Shown here piece by piece: positions 36,976-45,084 of a DNA stretch of 64,000 bases. The stretch's first letter is position 1. Every line of letters begins with the position of its first letter. The DNA lies in the NCBI GenBank assembly GCA_965247355.1, contig OZ252011.1, positions 3,038,001 to 3,102,000 of the forward strand, in the 5' to 3' direction. The stretch comes from RHLJ01 sp965247355. GTDB lineage: Bacteria; Bacteroidota; Rhodothermia; Balneolales; Balneolaceae. A program made the translations under genes and the position numbers. Under the pieces are notes generated by a model, which made no database searches, was not told the DNA's origin, and saw only the letters and a program-made list of their open reading frames with translations.

Positions 36976-36991
36976 AGTTGTTATAACAACT
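36976..36991. promoter_or_regulatory. Palindromic operator upstream of the hmgA operon
   Basis: AGTTGTTATAACAACT is a perfect 16-bp palindrome 64 bases before the hmgA start. It shares the core AGTTGT-TATR-ACAACT with the HPPD operator. A minus-strand TATAAT at 36956-36951 places it at or just upstream of a possible -35 region. Confidence 0.7.
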
Positions 36992-37056
36992 AAATCAGTT
37001 TGATGCATAATTAGCTGCTAATTGACTATATTTCCCGCCATTAAAAACACAGTTCT

Positions 37057-37626
37057 ATGAGCAACGATTCCGATTCGAAAAGAAAATCAGGCTCCCGCAA
37101 GCGGGGAATTTCGGATATGTTCCGAACATCTTACCGTACTCATATGGATTTGAGTGGTATTGCCGACAATAAGTCGAATATCATGATCAGTATAAACGGG
37201 ATTATTATCTCAATCATAATTGCATCTATTTCTCCTAAAATAGATTCTAATCCATGGTTGCTGATTCCAACGGCGGTTCTGCTTTTAAACTGTTTGGGAT
37301 CTATGGTATTTGCGGTTCTTTCAGCCCGTCCAAGGGTAAGTAAAGAAACAGTAACATTGGAAGATATCCGGGCTAATCGGGCAAATATCCTGTTTTTTGG
37401 GAATTTCTATACAATGGAACGGGAAGATTATGTGGAAGGAATTGAAGAGTTGATGCAAGACAGTGAGCGATTGTATGATAATATGGCTCGTGATTTGCAC
37501 GGACTTGGGACTGTGCTGGCCAAAAAATACAAACTACTTAGAGTCTCTTATACCATATTTATGATAGGACTTATTCTCTCAGTGCTTAGTTTTATAGTTG
37601 TATTCCTTCAGATAAGCGGAATCTGA
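37057..37626 (+). CDS. Pycsar-effector-family membrane protein (orphan)
   Basis: A 189-residue protein with three hydrophobic segments (about 41-58, 66-90 and 165-186). The family signature is clear: MDLSGIADNKSNIMISINGI at the first helix, then ARPRV, ILFFGNFYTMEREDYVEGIE, and LAKKYKLLRVSY before the last helix. This is the PycTM/DUF5706-type module, which in Pycsar defence disrupts the membrane when a cyclic pyrimidine nucleotide is sensed. Here there is no HD domain and no neighbouring pyrimidine cyclase, so a defence role is uncertain. The basic, Ser-rich N-terminal 20 residues are not conserved features I recognise. Confidence 0.8.
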   Translation: MSNDSDSKRKSGSRKRGISDMFRTSYRTHMDLSGIADNKSNIMISINGIIISIIIASISPKIDSNPWLLIPTAVLLLNCLGSMVFAVLSARPRVSKETVTLEDIRANRANILFFGNFYTMEREDYVEGIEELMQDSERLYDNMARDLHGLGTVLAKKYKLLRVSYTIFMIGLILSVLSFIVVFLQISGI

Positions 37627-37629
37627 TGT

Positions 37630-37869
37630 CTATTCTTCAGTATCGGCGTTAGCGTATGCTTCAGTAATTCGCTGATTCATTAATCGTCGGTAGTTTGTGA
37701 ACTCATATTCACTGGCTGTAAACTCAGATTTAAACTCTCCATCAAAGCACTCGATGCGCAGTTTATTCGGCCGGTCTGTTTCGAAAACAGTAACCTGAAC
37801 TTTACCAAGTTTATAAGATTCGATGGGTTCAGACATTAATTCTAAATCAAGTTCGTTTGAGAGCTGCAA
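37630..37869 (-). CDS. Hypothetical 79-residue acidic protein
   Basis: A small protein with no signal peptide or membrane helix and no family that I recognise. The sequence looks like a few beta strands (LGKVQVTVFETDRPNKLRIE, then CFDGEFKSEFTASEYE) followed by a helix (YRRLMNQRITEAYA). It converges with the Pycsar-effector-like gene (three-base gap) and is divergent from the thioredoxin-like gene. It is the only plausible coding frame in that gap. Confidence 0.5.
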   Translation of the reverse strand: MQLSNELDLELMSEPIESYKLGKVQVTVFETDRPNKLRIECFDGEFKSEFTASEYEFTNYRRLMNQRITEAYANADTEE

Positions 37870-37917
37870 AGATATTATTTTTAAAGTTCAATAATTGAGA
37901 AAGAGCATAGTAAATCA

Positions 37918-38376
37918 ATGAGTAAAAAAATTATTATAACCGGAGTGATTTCAACCTTCATTGGAATCTTTCTATTCAACGCTCTTAAGACCACGGCTCC
38001 TATGGAGATTGAGAATGCCCCGGCATGGAGGACGTTAGCTGAAGCACAGGAAGAAGCAAAGAAGACGGATAAGCTAATTTTGGTTGATGTTTTTGAAGTA
38101 GGTTGCAAATATTGCAGGGCAATGGAAAGAGAAGTTTATCCAGATTCTACGGTTCGAGCCGTACTTGACGCGGGATATATTCCCGCTAAAGTAGATGGTA
38201 ATTCAGAAGAATTCATCACGTTCAACGGTGAGCAGGTAATGTCAAGAGATTGGGCACAAAGTCAGGGTGTATATGTCTTTCCTGGAACACTAATTCTAGA
38301 CCCGGAAGGGAATCAGGTGAAACAGCGTACCGGTTTTATGAATGTGGATGAACTCCGCCAGTTCCTGTATCAATGA
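37918..38376 (+). CDS. Membrane-anchored thioredoxin-like protein
   Basis: A 152-residue protein. The N-terminus (KKIIITGVISTFIGIFLFNA) is a signal anchor, so the domain probably faces the periplasm. The thioredoxin-like fold follows (about 40-150) with the redox motif CKYC in DVFEVGCKYCRAMEREVYPD and a cis-Pro region VYVFPGTLILDP. The pattern is that of the thioredoxin-7/DUF255-like thiol oxidoreductases. Its stop overlaps the purU start by four bases, although the functions look unrelated. Confidence 0.83.
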   Translation: MSKKIIITGVISTFIGIFLFNALKTTAPMEIENAPAWRTLAEAQEEAKKTDKLILVDVFEVGCKYCRAMEREVYPDSTVRAVLDAGYIPAKVDGNSEEFITFNGEQVMSRDWAQSQGVYVFPGTLILDPEGNQVKQRTGFMNVDELRQFLYQ

Positions 38377-39236
38377 GCTCAATTAACGAAGCCGTTCTTC
38401 TAATACACTGCCCTGATAAGCCGGGTATTATTGCAGCTGTAACGCAATATATCTTAAAGCACGGCGGGAATATTCTGGATTTGGATCAGCATACTGATTC
38501 TGTAAAACAAAAATTTTATATGCGTGTTTCCTGGGATCTGAGACAATTTGCAATCCCGCAAGAAGAAATAGGTAATCATTTTAAGAATGCACTGGCGACT
38601 TCCTATGAGATGAACTGGAGTCTGCATTTTACAGGAAACCGACAAAAGCTTGCCATTTTTGTTTCCAAACAGCAGCATTGTTTGTTTGATATTCTTGCCA
38701 GATGGCAAACTAAAGAATGGGAAGTTGATATTCCTCTCATCATCAGTAACCATGCAGATGCAGGTGAAACAGCGGAAAAATTTGGGATTGAATTTCATCA
38801 TTTCCCTATCACTAAAGAGAATAAAAAAGATCAGGAAGTAAAGCAGATTTCTTTGTTGAAGGAAAAAGGAATTGATGTAATTATCCTTGCCCGGTACATG
38901 CAAATCCTCTCACCTGGCTTTATTGATGTTTTTAAAAACAAGGTGATTAATATCCACCATTCTTTTCTTCCGGCATTTCCGGGAGCACGTCCATATCACT
39001 CTGCCTATGAGCGAGGAGTTAAGATTATTGGAGCCACCAGCCATTATGTGACCGAAGATCTGGACGAAGGTCCTATCATCGAGCAGGACATTGTGCACGT
39101 AACCCACCGGGATAACGTAGAAAATTTAGTAAGAAAAGGGAGAGACCTGGAAACGCTGGTGCTATCAAGAGCTGTTTGGAAACATGTACAAAGAAAAACT
39201 TTGGTAACGGACAACAGGACGATTATTTTCAATTAA
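38373..39236 (+). CDS. purU: Formyltetrahydrofolate deformylase
   Basis: A 287-residue enzyme that hydrolyses 10-formyl-THF to formate and THF, balancing one-carbon pools for purine synthesis. An N-terminal ACT domain (LLIHCPDKPGIIAAVTQYIL) is followed by the formyltransferase fold. The Asn-His-Asp catalytic residues lie in INIHHSFLPAFPGARPYHSA and TSHYVTEDLDEGPIIEQD. Length is normal. It overlaps the thioredoxin-like gene by four bases; the sugar dehydrogenase gene begins 20 bp after it. Confidence 0.95.
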   Translation: MSSINEAVLLIHCPDKPGIIAAVTQYILKHGGNILDLDQHTDSVKQKFYMRVSWDLRQFAIPQEEIGNHFKNALATSYEMNWSLHFTGNRQKLAIFVSKQQHCLFDILARWQTKEWEVDIPLIISNHADAGETAEKFGIEFHHFPITKENKKDQEVKQISLLKEKGIDVIILARYMQILSPGFIDVFKNKVINIHHSFLPAFPGARPYHSAYERGVKIIGATSHYVTEDLDEGPIIEQDIVHVTHRDNVENLVRKGRDLETLVLSRAVWKHVQRKTLVTDNRTIIFN

Positions 39237-39256
39237 CTATTTTAACCAAAGAAACT

Positions 39257-40381
39257 ATGAAGAAACTACTACTAGCATGCACGGTGTTAATTGCCTGCAC
39301 CGCAACCGGAGAAACTGAACAAGCACCGCCCCCTGATATGGAATACTCCTATGAGTTAGTAACAGGAGGAGTTGAAGTTCCCTGGGGAATGGCCTGGTTG
39401 CCTAACGGAGATATGTTGATCACCGATCGCAGCGGTAAACTATATATCTATAGAGATGAATTGACTGAAGTACCATCATCCAGTTTACCCGGAGATATTT
39501 ATGCTAACGGACAGGGTGGTTTTTTAGATGTGGATGTTCATCCTAATTATGATGAAAACGGATGGATCTATTTCACCTATTCATCAAGCAGTGGAGAAGA
39601 AGAAGGTGCAAATACAGCACTTATTAGAGCGAAATTAATGAACGATGAGCTAACAGAGATTGAAACATTATATAAAGCTACTCCAAACACCACACGCGGT
39701 CAGCATTACGGTAGCCGTGTAGAATTTGATAACAATGGATACGTGTTCTTTTCGATTGGAGACCGAGGAAACAGAGACGTGAATCCACAAGATCTTTCCA
39801 GAGACGCGGGAAAAATTTACCGGTTAAACGACGATGGTTCCGTACCTTCAGATAACCCTTTTGTAAACCAGTCAGATGCTATTGATGCGGTCTATTCTTA
39901 TGGTCACAGAAACCCACAGGGAATGGCACTAAATCCTGCAACCGGAGTAATCTGGGCGCATGAGCATGGTCCACGCGGTGGTGATGAGCTGAATATTATT
40001 GAACCAGGCAAAAACTACGGATGGCCTGTAATCAGCTATGGAATCAATTATAACGGAACCCCATTCGCAGAAGACACAGTACGTGAAGGCATGGAACAAC
40101 CTGTAATTTATTGGGATCCATCAATTGCTCCTTCAGGGATGACTTTTGTAACCGGAGACAAATATCCGCACTGGACAGGTAATGTGTTGGTTGGTTCATT
40201 AAAGTTCAATTATCTGGAAATGGTAAAACTGGATGGTAATGAAGTAGTTGGTACCGAGAAACTACTGGAAGGAATTGGCCGCGTTCGCAGCCTTAAACAA
40301 GCTCCCGATGGAACCATTTATGTTGGAGTAACCGGACAGGGAATATTTAAAGTAGTTGCCACACCCGTTTCTGAAGAATGA
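39257..40381 (+). CDS. PQQ-dependent sugar dehydrogenase-like lipoprotein
   Basis: I chose the ATG at 39257 because it gives a lipoprotein signal (MKKLLLACTVLIAC); the frame extends 27 codons upstream into purU. About 374 residues. The six-bladed propeller of the soluble glucose/sorbosone dehydrogenase family is recognisable by VPWGMAWLPNGDMLITDRSG, DVDVHPNYDENGWIYFTYS, RGQHYGSRVEFDNNGYVFFS, YSYGHRNPQGMALNPATG and EHGPRGGDELNIIEPGKNYG. It probably oxidises an aldose in the periplasm. It ends with a strong terminator. Confidence 0.92.
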   Translation: MKKLLLACTVLIACTATGETEQAPPPDMEYSYELVTGGVEVPWGMAWLPNGDMLITDRSGKLYIYRDELTEVPSSSLPGDIYANGQGGFLDVDVHPNYDENGWIYFTYSSSSGEEEGANTALIRAKLMNDELTEIETLYKATPNTTRGQHYGSRVEFDNNGYVFFSIGDRGNRDVNPQDLSRDAGKIYRLNDDGSVPSDNPFVNQSDAIDAVYSYGHRNPQGMALNPATGVIWAHEHGPRGGDELNIIEPGKNYGWPVISYGINYNGTPFAEDTVREGMEQPVIYWDPSIAPSGMTFVTGDKYPHWTGNVLVGSLKFNYLEMVKLDGNEVVGTEKLLEGIGRVRSLKQAPDGTIYVGVTGQGIFKVVATPVSEE

Positions 40382-40414
40382 TTTAAATCCATCGCTTTCA
40401 ATAATCTATATTTC

Positions 40415-40446
40415 AAAAAAGCCCGGAGAAGTCTTCGGGCTTTTTT
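40415..40446 (+). terminator. Rho-independent terminator of the sugar dehydrogenase gene
   Basis: AAAAAAGCCCG and CGGGCTTTTTT form a perfect 11-bp arm pair around a short loop, ending in a T run 34 bases after the stop codon. Confidence 0.9.
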
Positions 40447-40483
40447 GTTTCTTTTTTCAATTAGTTAATGTAAGATTGAAGAG

Positions 40484-41935
40484 ATGACTAATCTATCTAT
40501 TAAAATATTATTAGCTACGTTTCTCTTTTTTAATTCAGGAACAGCCCAAGAGCTGAGGGTTCATGAAAGTGCAAGATATCTGGAGTATGAAACTGGAGAA
40601 CCTTTTCTTTGGATTGGAGATACTGCCTGGGATTTATTTCATGATTTGGACAGAGAGGAAGCGACCTATTATTTGGAGAATAGGGCAGAAAAAAAGTTTA
40701 CCGTTATTCAAGCGGTTGTGCTAGCAGAAAATAACGGGCTTAGAAAGCCTAATGCTTATGGTGAAGTACCACTAATCAACTTGGACCCGACTACTCCTAA
40801 CGAGAACTATTTCGAGCACGTCGATTTTATAGTAAACAAAGCAGAAGAATTGGGGCTTTATATTGGAATGCTACCAACCTGGGGAGACAAAGTTTTTTCG
40901 AATAATCCCGGTGCAGGACCGATTGTTTTTAATAAAGATAACGCCGCTGTTTATGGAGAGTTTTTGGGGAATCGATACAAAGATAAACCTATCATATGGA
41001 TTTTAGGAGGAGACAGAAACCCGGCAAATGAAGAAGTGGAACAGATTTGGGAGGCGATGGCGTTAGGGCTCAGGAAAGGAGATGGAGGTAATCATCTCAT
41101 CACGTATCATCCAAGAGGAGGATCTTCCTCATCAAGGTTTTTCCATGAGAAAGAATGGCTGGATTTTAATATGTATCAATCAGGTCATGGTGGAAGGTTT
41201 AGCAATGTATATAGGTATGCAAGATCAGAACTGAAAAAAGAACCACCAAAACCTTTTGTTGATGGAGAACCAGGTTATGAAGATATACCTATTGCGTTTT
41301 GGGAGTTTGTCGATTTTAGCAAACAATCAGAGCAACGAGTACCGAAAGGTGTTTTGAATGAGGATCTTTTGATACAGGATGAAAGCCACTTTGAAAAAGG
41401 ATTTTTAACCGATTATGATGTTCGCGTTTCAGCGTATTGGAATTTCCTAAGCGGTGCTGCGGGGTATACCTACGGGAATAATGCTGTTTGGCAGATATTC
41501 AGAAAAAAGGGGGAAGTTGCTATTCCTGCTCTTTATGATTGGAAGGAATCGCTTGACAGACCCGGTGCAGATGACATGAAGCATTTAGCCAAGCTATTTT
41601 CAAAAAGACCCCATCATACACTTATGCCTGGTAAATGGATGATTGTTGGAGAGGATCATTCAGGAGGGAGTCATGTGCAGGCGGCCATGGACAAAGACAG
41701 AAAATACGTTTTGTATTATCTTGCAGTTGGCCAACCGATGGCGTTAAGAACCAGTTTTTTTGAAAAAGGTATTAATGCATACTGGTTTAACCCAAGAAAT
41801 GGAGAAATTACAGAAATAAAAGATTTTATAACTCAGGGTGGTATATCAGGCTTTAGACCCCCAACCTGGGATATTGGTAATGACTGGGTACTAGTTATAG
41901 ACAACAAAAATGCCAAATTACCAAAACTAGAATAA
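40484..41935 (+). CDS. GH140-like glycoside hydrolase (apiosidase-like, DUF4038)
   Basis: A 483-residue secreted protein. The signal peptide ends near NSGTAQ. The TIM-barrel start is typical of the DUF4038/GH140 family: PFLWIGDTAWDLFHDLDREE followed by ATYYLENRAEKKFTVIQAVV. Candidate acidic residues are in IWILGGDRNP and FVDGEPGYEDIP. A C-terminal small beta domain (about 395-483; GINAYWFNPRNGEITEI) fits the putative collagen-binding-like module of this family. GH140 enzymes release apiose from pectin, but the substrate here is not proven. A terminator lies just upstream, so it has its own promoter. Confidence 0.85.
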   Translation: MTNLSIKILLATFLFFNSGTAQELRVHESARYLEYETGEPFLWIGDTAWDLFHDLDREEATYYLENRAEKKFTVIQAVVLAENNGLRKPNAYGEVPLINLDPTTPNENYFEHVDFIVNKAEELGLYIGMLPTWGDKVFSNNPGAGPIVFNKDNAAVYGEFLGNRYKDKPIIWILGGDRNPANEEVEQIWEAMALGLRKGDGGNHLITYHPRGGSSSSRFFHEKEWLDFNMYQSGHGGRFSNVYRYARSELKKEPPKPFVDGEPGYEDIPIAFWEFVDFSKQSEQRVPKGVLNEDLLIQDESHFEKGFLTDYDVRVSAYWNFLSGAAGYTYGNNAVWQIFRKKGEVAIPALYDWKESLDRPGADDMKHLAKLFSKRPHHTLMPGKWMIVGEDHSGGSHVQAAMDKDRKYVLYYLAVGQPMALRTSFFEKGINAYWFNPRNGEITEIKDFITQGGISGFRPPTWDIGNDWVLVIDNKNAKLPKLE

Positions 41936-41976
41936 CCTTTTTGTAAGGAATAGGGTTGACTGAGGTCTAACCCTAT

Positions 41977-44379
41977 GTGTCGCCAAAACAAACATATCGC
42001 TTTCCTTTTGCTCAATATCCGGCAGTAAGAATTGCTCTTCTTATGATTCTGGGAATTCTGGCAGGGCATCGGTTAGAAGTAAACCAGAACATCTTACTTA
42101 TAGTATTTAGCATAACATGTTTAACAGGATTATGGCTCGATCAAGTAAATAGAAAACGGTTAAGTCCGAATATTAAAAGATTCTCCGCACTTTTTTTCCT
42201 AAGCAGCTTGGTCCTTTTTGGCTGGATTAGAACGGAAATCTCTGAGCAAAAAACACAGTCATTAATTGTCGAAACATTGGAAGTCTCCTCTTGGTCCGAG
42301 GTTGAGTTAAAAGGAACAATAGAGCAAACATCCAGAACGGTGTCAGGCAAACCAAGGGCTGATGTCAGCATAAAAGAAACTAAGCTTGAACCCGGAATTT
42401 CTTCAAAAGAGCGTTATAAGATTAGGCTACTAATTGAAGATGGAGCATTTAAACAAGGGGATAACATCCGGTTTTCAGGAACCGTAATTCCAATTTCAGA
42501 AAAAAGAAATCCACTTCAATTTGATTATAAAAGATTTCTGGAACAACGAGGGATCGTGGCTCAGATAAGGTTGGACAGTCTGATTTCACAATCTGAAAAC
42601 ATTAATCCCGGGACATGGAATTGGTGGAGGGTCAGGGCACTTAAACTTATAGATCAGAATTTCAGCAGAGAAACTGCCCCAATTGCAAAAGCTTTACTTC
42701 TGGGATATAAGCAAGACCTGGAAGGGGCATCAAAACAAGCTTTTGCCCGTGCGGGTTTATCTCATATTATGGCGGTTTCTGGCTTACATGTAGGCTTTAT
42801 TATCGCTCCTTTCTGGTTTATAATTCCCTTCTTTTGGTCGAGGAAATATGGCAGAATCACAGGCCTGATACTTCTCATTCTCATTCTATATATCTATGCA
42901 GGCCTGACAGGATTTTCACCTTCCGTGATCAGGGCATCTGTAATGGCAGGATTGTTAACCTTTGGAAAGCTATTCAATAAATCCCCCAATTCTATCAATT
43001 TAACCGGAGTAGCGGCAATATTTTTGCTGATTCTGGAGCCAACACAATTATTTGAAATCGGATTTCAGCTTTCTTTTTCAGCGGTTTTAATCATTCTGTT
43101 AGTTCTTCCGGTCATTCAGAATGCATTGCCCTATTGGCTAAGATTTCGTTGGTATGCGAAACCCCTGATGGTAGTGATTGTATCAGTAGTTGTTCAATTA
43201 GGGCTTTATCCCGTTCAGGTTTTTTACTTTGGTGAGGTTTCTTTGATAAGTCCGGTTGCAAATGCGCTATTTGTTCCTTTGCTAGGTCTGATTGTTCCTT
43301 ATGCTTTACTCTGTTTGATCACCTCTGTTGCCGCACCAACTTTCGGAGCGATTCTGAGTTTTCCGGTAGAATGGTTTCTTACCTGGATGAATATCTTCGT
43401 AGGATTCTCTTCCAACCTGGATTGGGCATGGATGGAAGCTCGCCTTCCCTCGGTTCTGTTATTTCCATTTTGGGCTGCTATGATTTTCTTTATTGCGAGC
43501 TGGAGAGTTCCTCAAATAAGATGGAAATGGCTTTCGTGGTCAATGCTTTTTTTGGTGGTGATTTTAGGTGAGGCAACTATAAATAAACTTGGCAGCCGCG
43601 AACTAAAGGTAACTCTATTCGATGTTGGACAGGGTGATGCAGCACTTATACAAAGTCCAAACGGAAAAAATGTATTGATAGATACCGGGGTATGGGGCCC
43701 GGGTTATGATAGCGGGGGGTCGGTCATACTTCCTCATCTTAAAGAAGCGGGAATCGGGAAACTGGATGCAATTATCCTAAGTCACCCACATGCAGATCAT
43801 ATAGGAGGAATCTTAAGCTTGATGGAAGGGATCGAAATTGAGACCATTTACAACTCAGGCTATCAATATGAATCCAATCTTTATCATAACTATTTAGAAT
43901 TGGCGCATGAGAAAAATATCGAGGTCAAATCACTAAAGGCTGGCGACCAACTCAACATAGATCCGGCGCTCTTGATGTTAGTTCTTGGTCCCGAAGGTAA
44001 AATATTTAACCCTGACCCCAATCAACACTCGGTAGTATTGAATATGATTTATGGAGAATTAGAATTTTTGTTTACCGGGGATGCGGGAGAAGACCAGGAA
44101 GAGCGCCTTATTGAAAATTATGGAGAGATACTGGATACTGATTTCCTCAAAGTTGGTCACCATGGTAGCCGTACCAGTTCCTATACCGAATTTCTGGAAG
44201 AAGTAACTCCTGAAATAGCCGTTGTTTCGCTGGCTGAACGAAACCGGTTCAATCACCCTCATCCCGAAGCCATTCGAAGAATTCAAGAAACAGGAACTGA
44301 ACTCTATTTCACCAGTCGTGATAAGGCGCTTGTATTTATTTCAGATGGGGAGAGTATTTGGCTGGAGGAGTGGCATTAA
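41977..44379 (+). CDS. comEC: ComEC/Rec2 DNA-uptake channel protein
   Basis: An 800-residue membrane protein with a GTG start; an in-frame stop nine bases upstream limits alternatives. The N-terminal DUF4131 region (two helices and an OB-like part, about 20-210) is followed by the competence domain with the signature HIMAVSGLHVGFI and many helices (about 230-510). The C-terminal metallo-beta-lactamase domain carries FDVGQGDAALI, SHPHADHIGG, FTGDAGEDQEE and KVGHHGSRTSSY (about 540-800). ComEC imports single-stranded DNA during natural transformation. Its stop overlaps the convergent DinB-like gene by four bases. Confidence 0.95.
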   Translation: MSPKQTYRFPFAQYPAVRIALLMILGILAGHRLEVNQNILLIVFSITCLTGLWLDQVNRKRLSPNIKRFSALFFLSSLVLFGWIRTEISEQKTQSLIVETLEVSSWSEVELKGTIEQTSRTVSGKPRADVSIKETKLEPGISSKERYKIRLLIEDGAFKQGDNIRFSGTVIPISEKRNPLQFDYKRFLEQRGIVAQIRLDSLISQSENINPGTWNWWRVRALKLIDQNFSRETAPIAKALLLGYKQDLEGASKQAFARAGLSHIMAVSGLHVGFIIAPFWFIIPFFWSRKYGRITGLILLILILYIYAGLTGFSPSVIRASVMAGLLTFGKLFNKSPNSINLTGVAAIFLLILEPTQLFEIGFQLSFSAVLIILLVLPVIQNALPYWLRFRWYAKPLMVVIVSVVVQLGLYPVQVFYFGEVSLISPVANALFVPLLGLIVPYALLCLITSVAAPTFGAILSFPVEWFLTWMNIFVGFSSNLDWAWMEARLPSVLLFPFWAAMIFFIASWRVPQIRWKWLSWSMLFLVVILGEATINKLGSRELKVTLFDVGQGDAALIQSPNGKNVLIDTGVWGPGYDSGGSVILPHLKEAGIGKLDAIILSHPHADHIGGILSLMEGIEIETIYNSGYQYESNLYHNYLELAHEKNIEVKSLKAGDQLNIDPALLMLVLGPEGKIFNPDPNQHSVVLNMIYGELEFLFTGDAGEDQEERLIENYGEILDTDFLKVGHHGSRTSSYTEFLEEVTPEIAVVSLAERNRFNHPHPEAIRRIQETGTELYFTSRDKALVFISDGESIWLEEWH

Positions 44380-44948
44380 TTTTGGCTTTTTGCCTTCAAA
44401 ACCCTCTCAATCTGCCCAAAGTGTCTTCGTTGGTGAGCTTCATTCAAAGCCAGACAACCACTTACCGGCATTTTCCAGATCGGGTAAATAGGGTTCCCAA
44501 CTTTTATGTTTCCCAGATCGAGTTGGTGCTCATCTGCAAGTTCAATTAATTTCAGGTATCGATTATTTAATATCCCGAACTGACTTAACAAAGAGTCCTT
44601 ATCAAAATTTTTATGATCGTGTGGCTCAAAAGGTTTGATGGTAGGCATATTTCTTTGATACTCAGGACTCACAATCCCAATAAACTTTCTCATCAAAAAT
44701 GGATGAGTGTAAGGTCCAGATCCTTTTTTTAGAGAGCCCGGATCATTATTTAATTTTGCTTCAAGCACTTCTATATATCTTCCGCCAGTAATTAAAAGAT
44801 GATCCACGATTTCTCCAATGCACCACTTTCCAGGGGCAGGAATGGTATTCAGGAGTTTATGATCAATATCCTTAAGCAGATTATTTAACGTTTGGATATT
44901 AGAAGAGAAGCCGGATCGGAAAAAGTCGTTGGTGTATTCCATTATCAA
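44376..44948 (-). CDS. DinB-superfamily protein
   Basis: A 190-residue four-helix-bundle protein. The metal histidines of the DinB fold are placed as expected: one in APGKWCIGEIVDHLLITGGR (about 50) and two in LNEAHQRRHFGQIERVL (about 170-175). DinB-like proteins are often thiol transferases or of unknown role, and no substrate can be suggested. It converges with comEC with overlapping stops and is divergent from uvrA. Confidence 0.8.
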   Translation of the reverse strand: MIMEYTNDFFRSGFSSNIQTLNNLLKDIDHKLLNTIPAPGKWCIGEIVDHLLITGGRYIEVLEAKLNNDPGSLKKGSGPYTHPFLMRKFIGIVSPEYQRNMPTIKPFEPHDHKNFDKDSLLSQFGILNNRYLKLIELADEHQLDLGNIKVGNPIYPIWKMPVSGCLALNEAHQRRHFGQIERVLKAKSQN

Positions 44949-45084
44949 AAAATTTAGGTTGGAAGAATTTAAGTGAGACGGCTCAAAGGAACTAATCTGT
45001 TCAGGAATTTTTTAAGCAATCACTCTCGGGATGCTCACTTCAAAATGGTATATTCCCGGTTCGGAAATTTCCAAAAACTCACTC

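Noticed and set aside
25045..37626. The class III cyclase as the nucleotide source for the Pycsar-effector-like protein
   Set aside because: The genes are 10 kb apart with many unrelated genes between. The cyclase is fused to FlgO-like and TPR domains, unlike compact PycC cyclases.
37881..38108. Minus-strand 75-codon open frame
   Set aside because: It is antisense to the thioredoxin-like gene, with no independent support.
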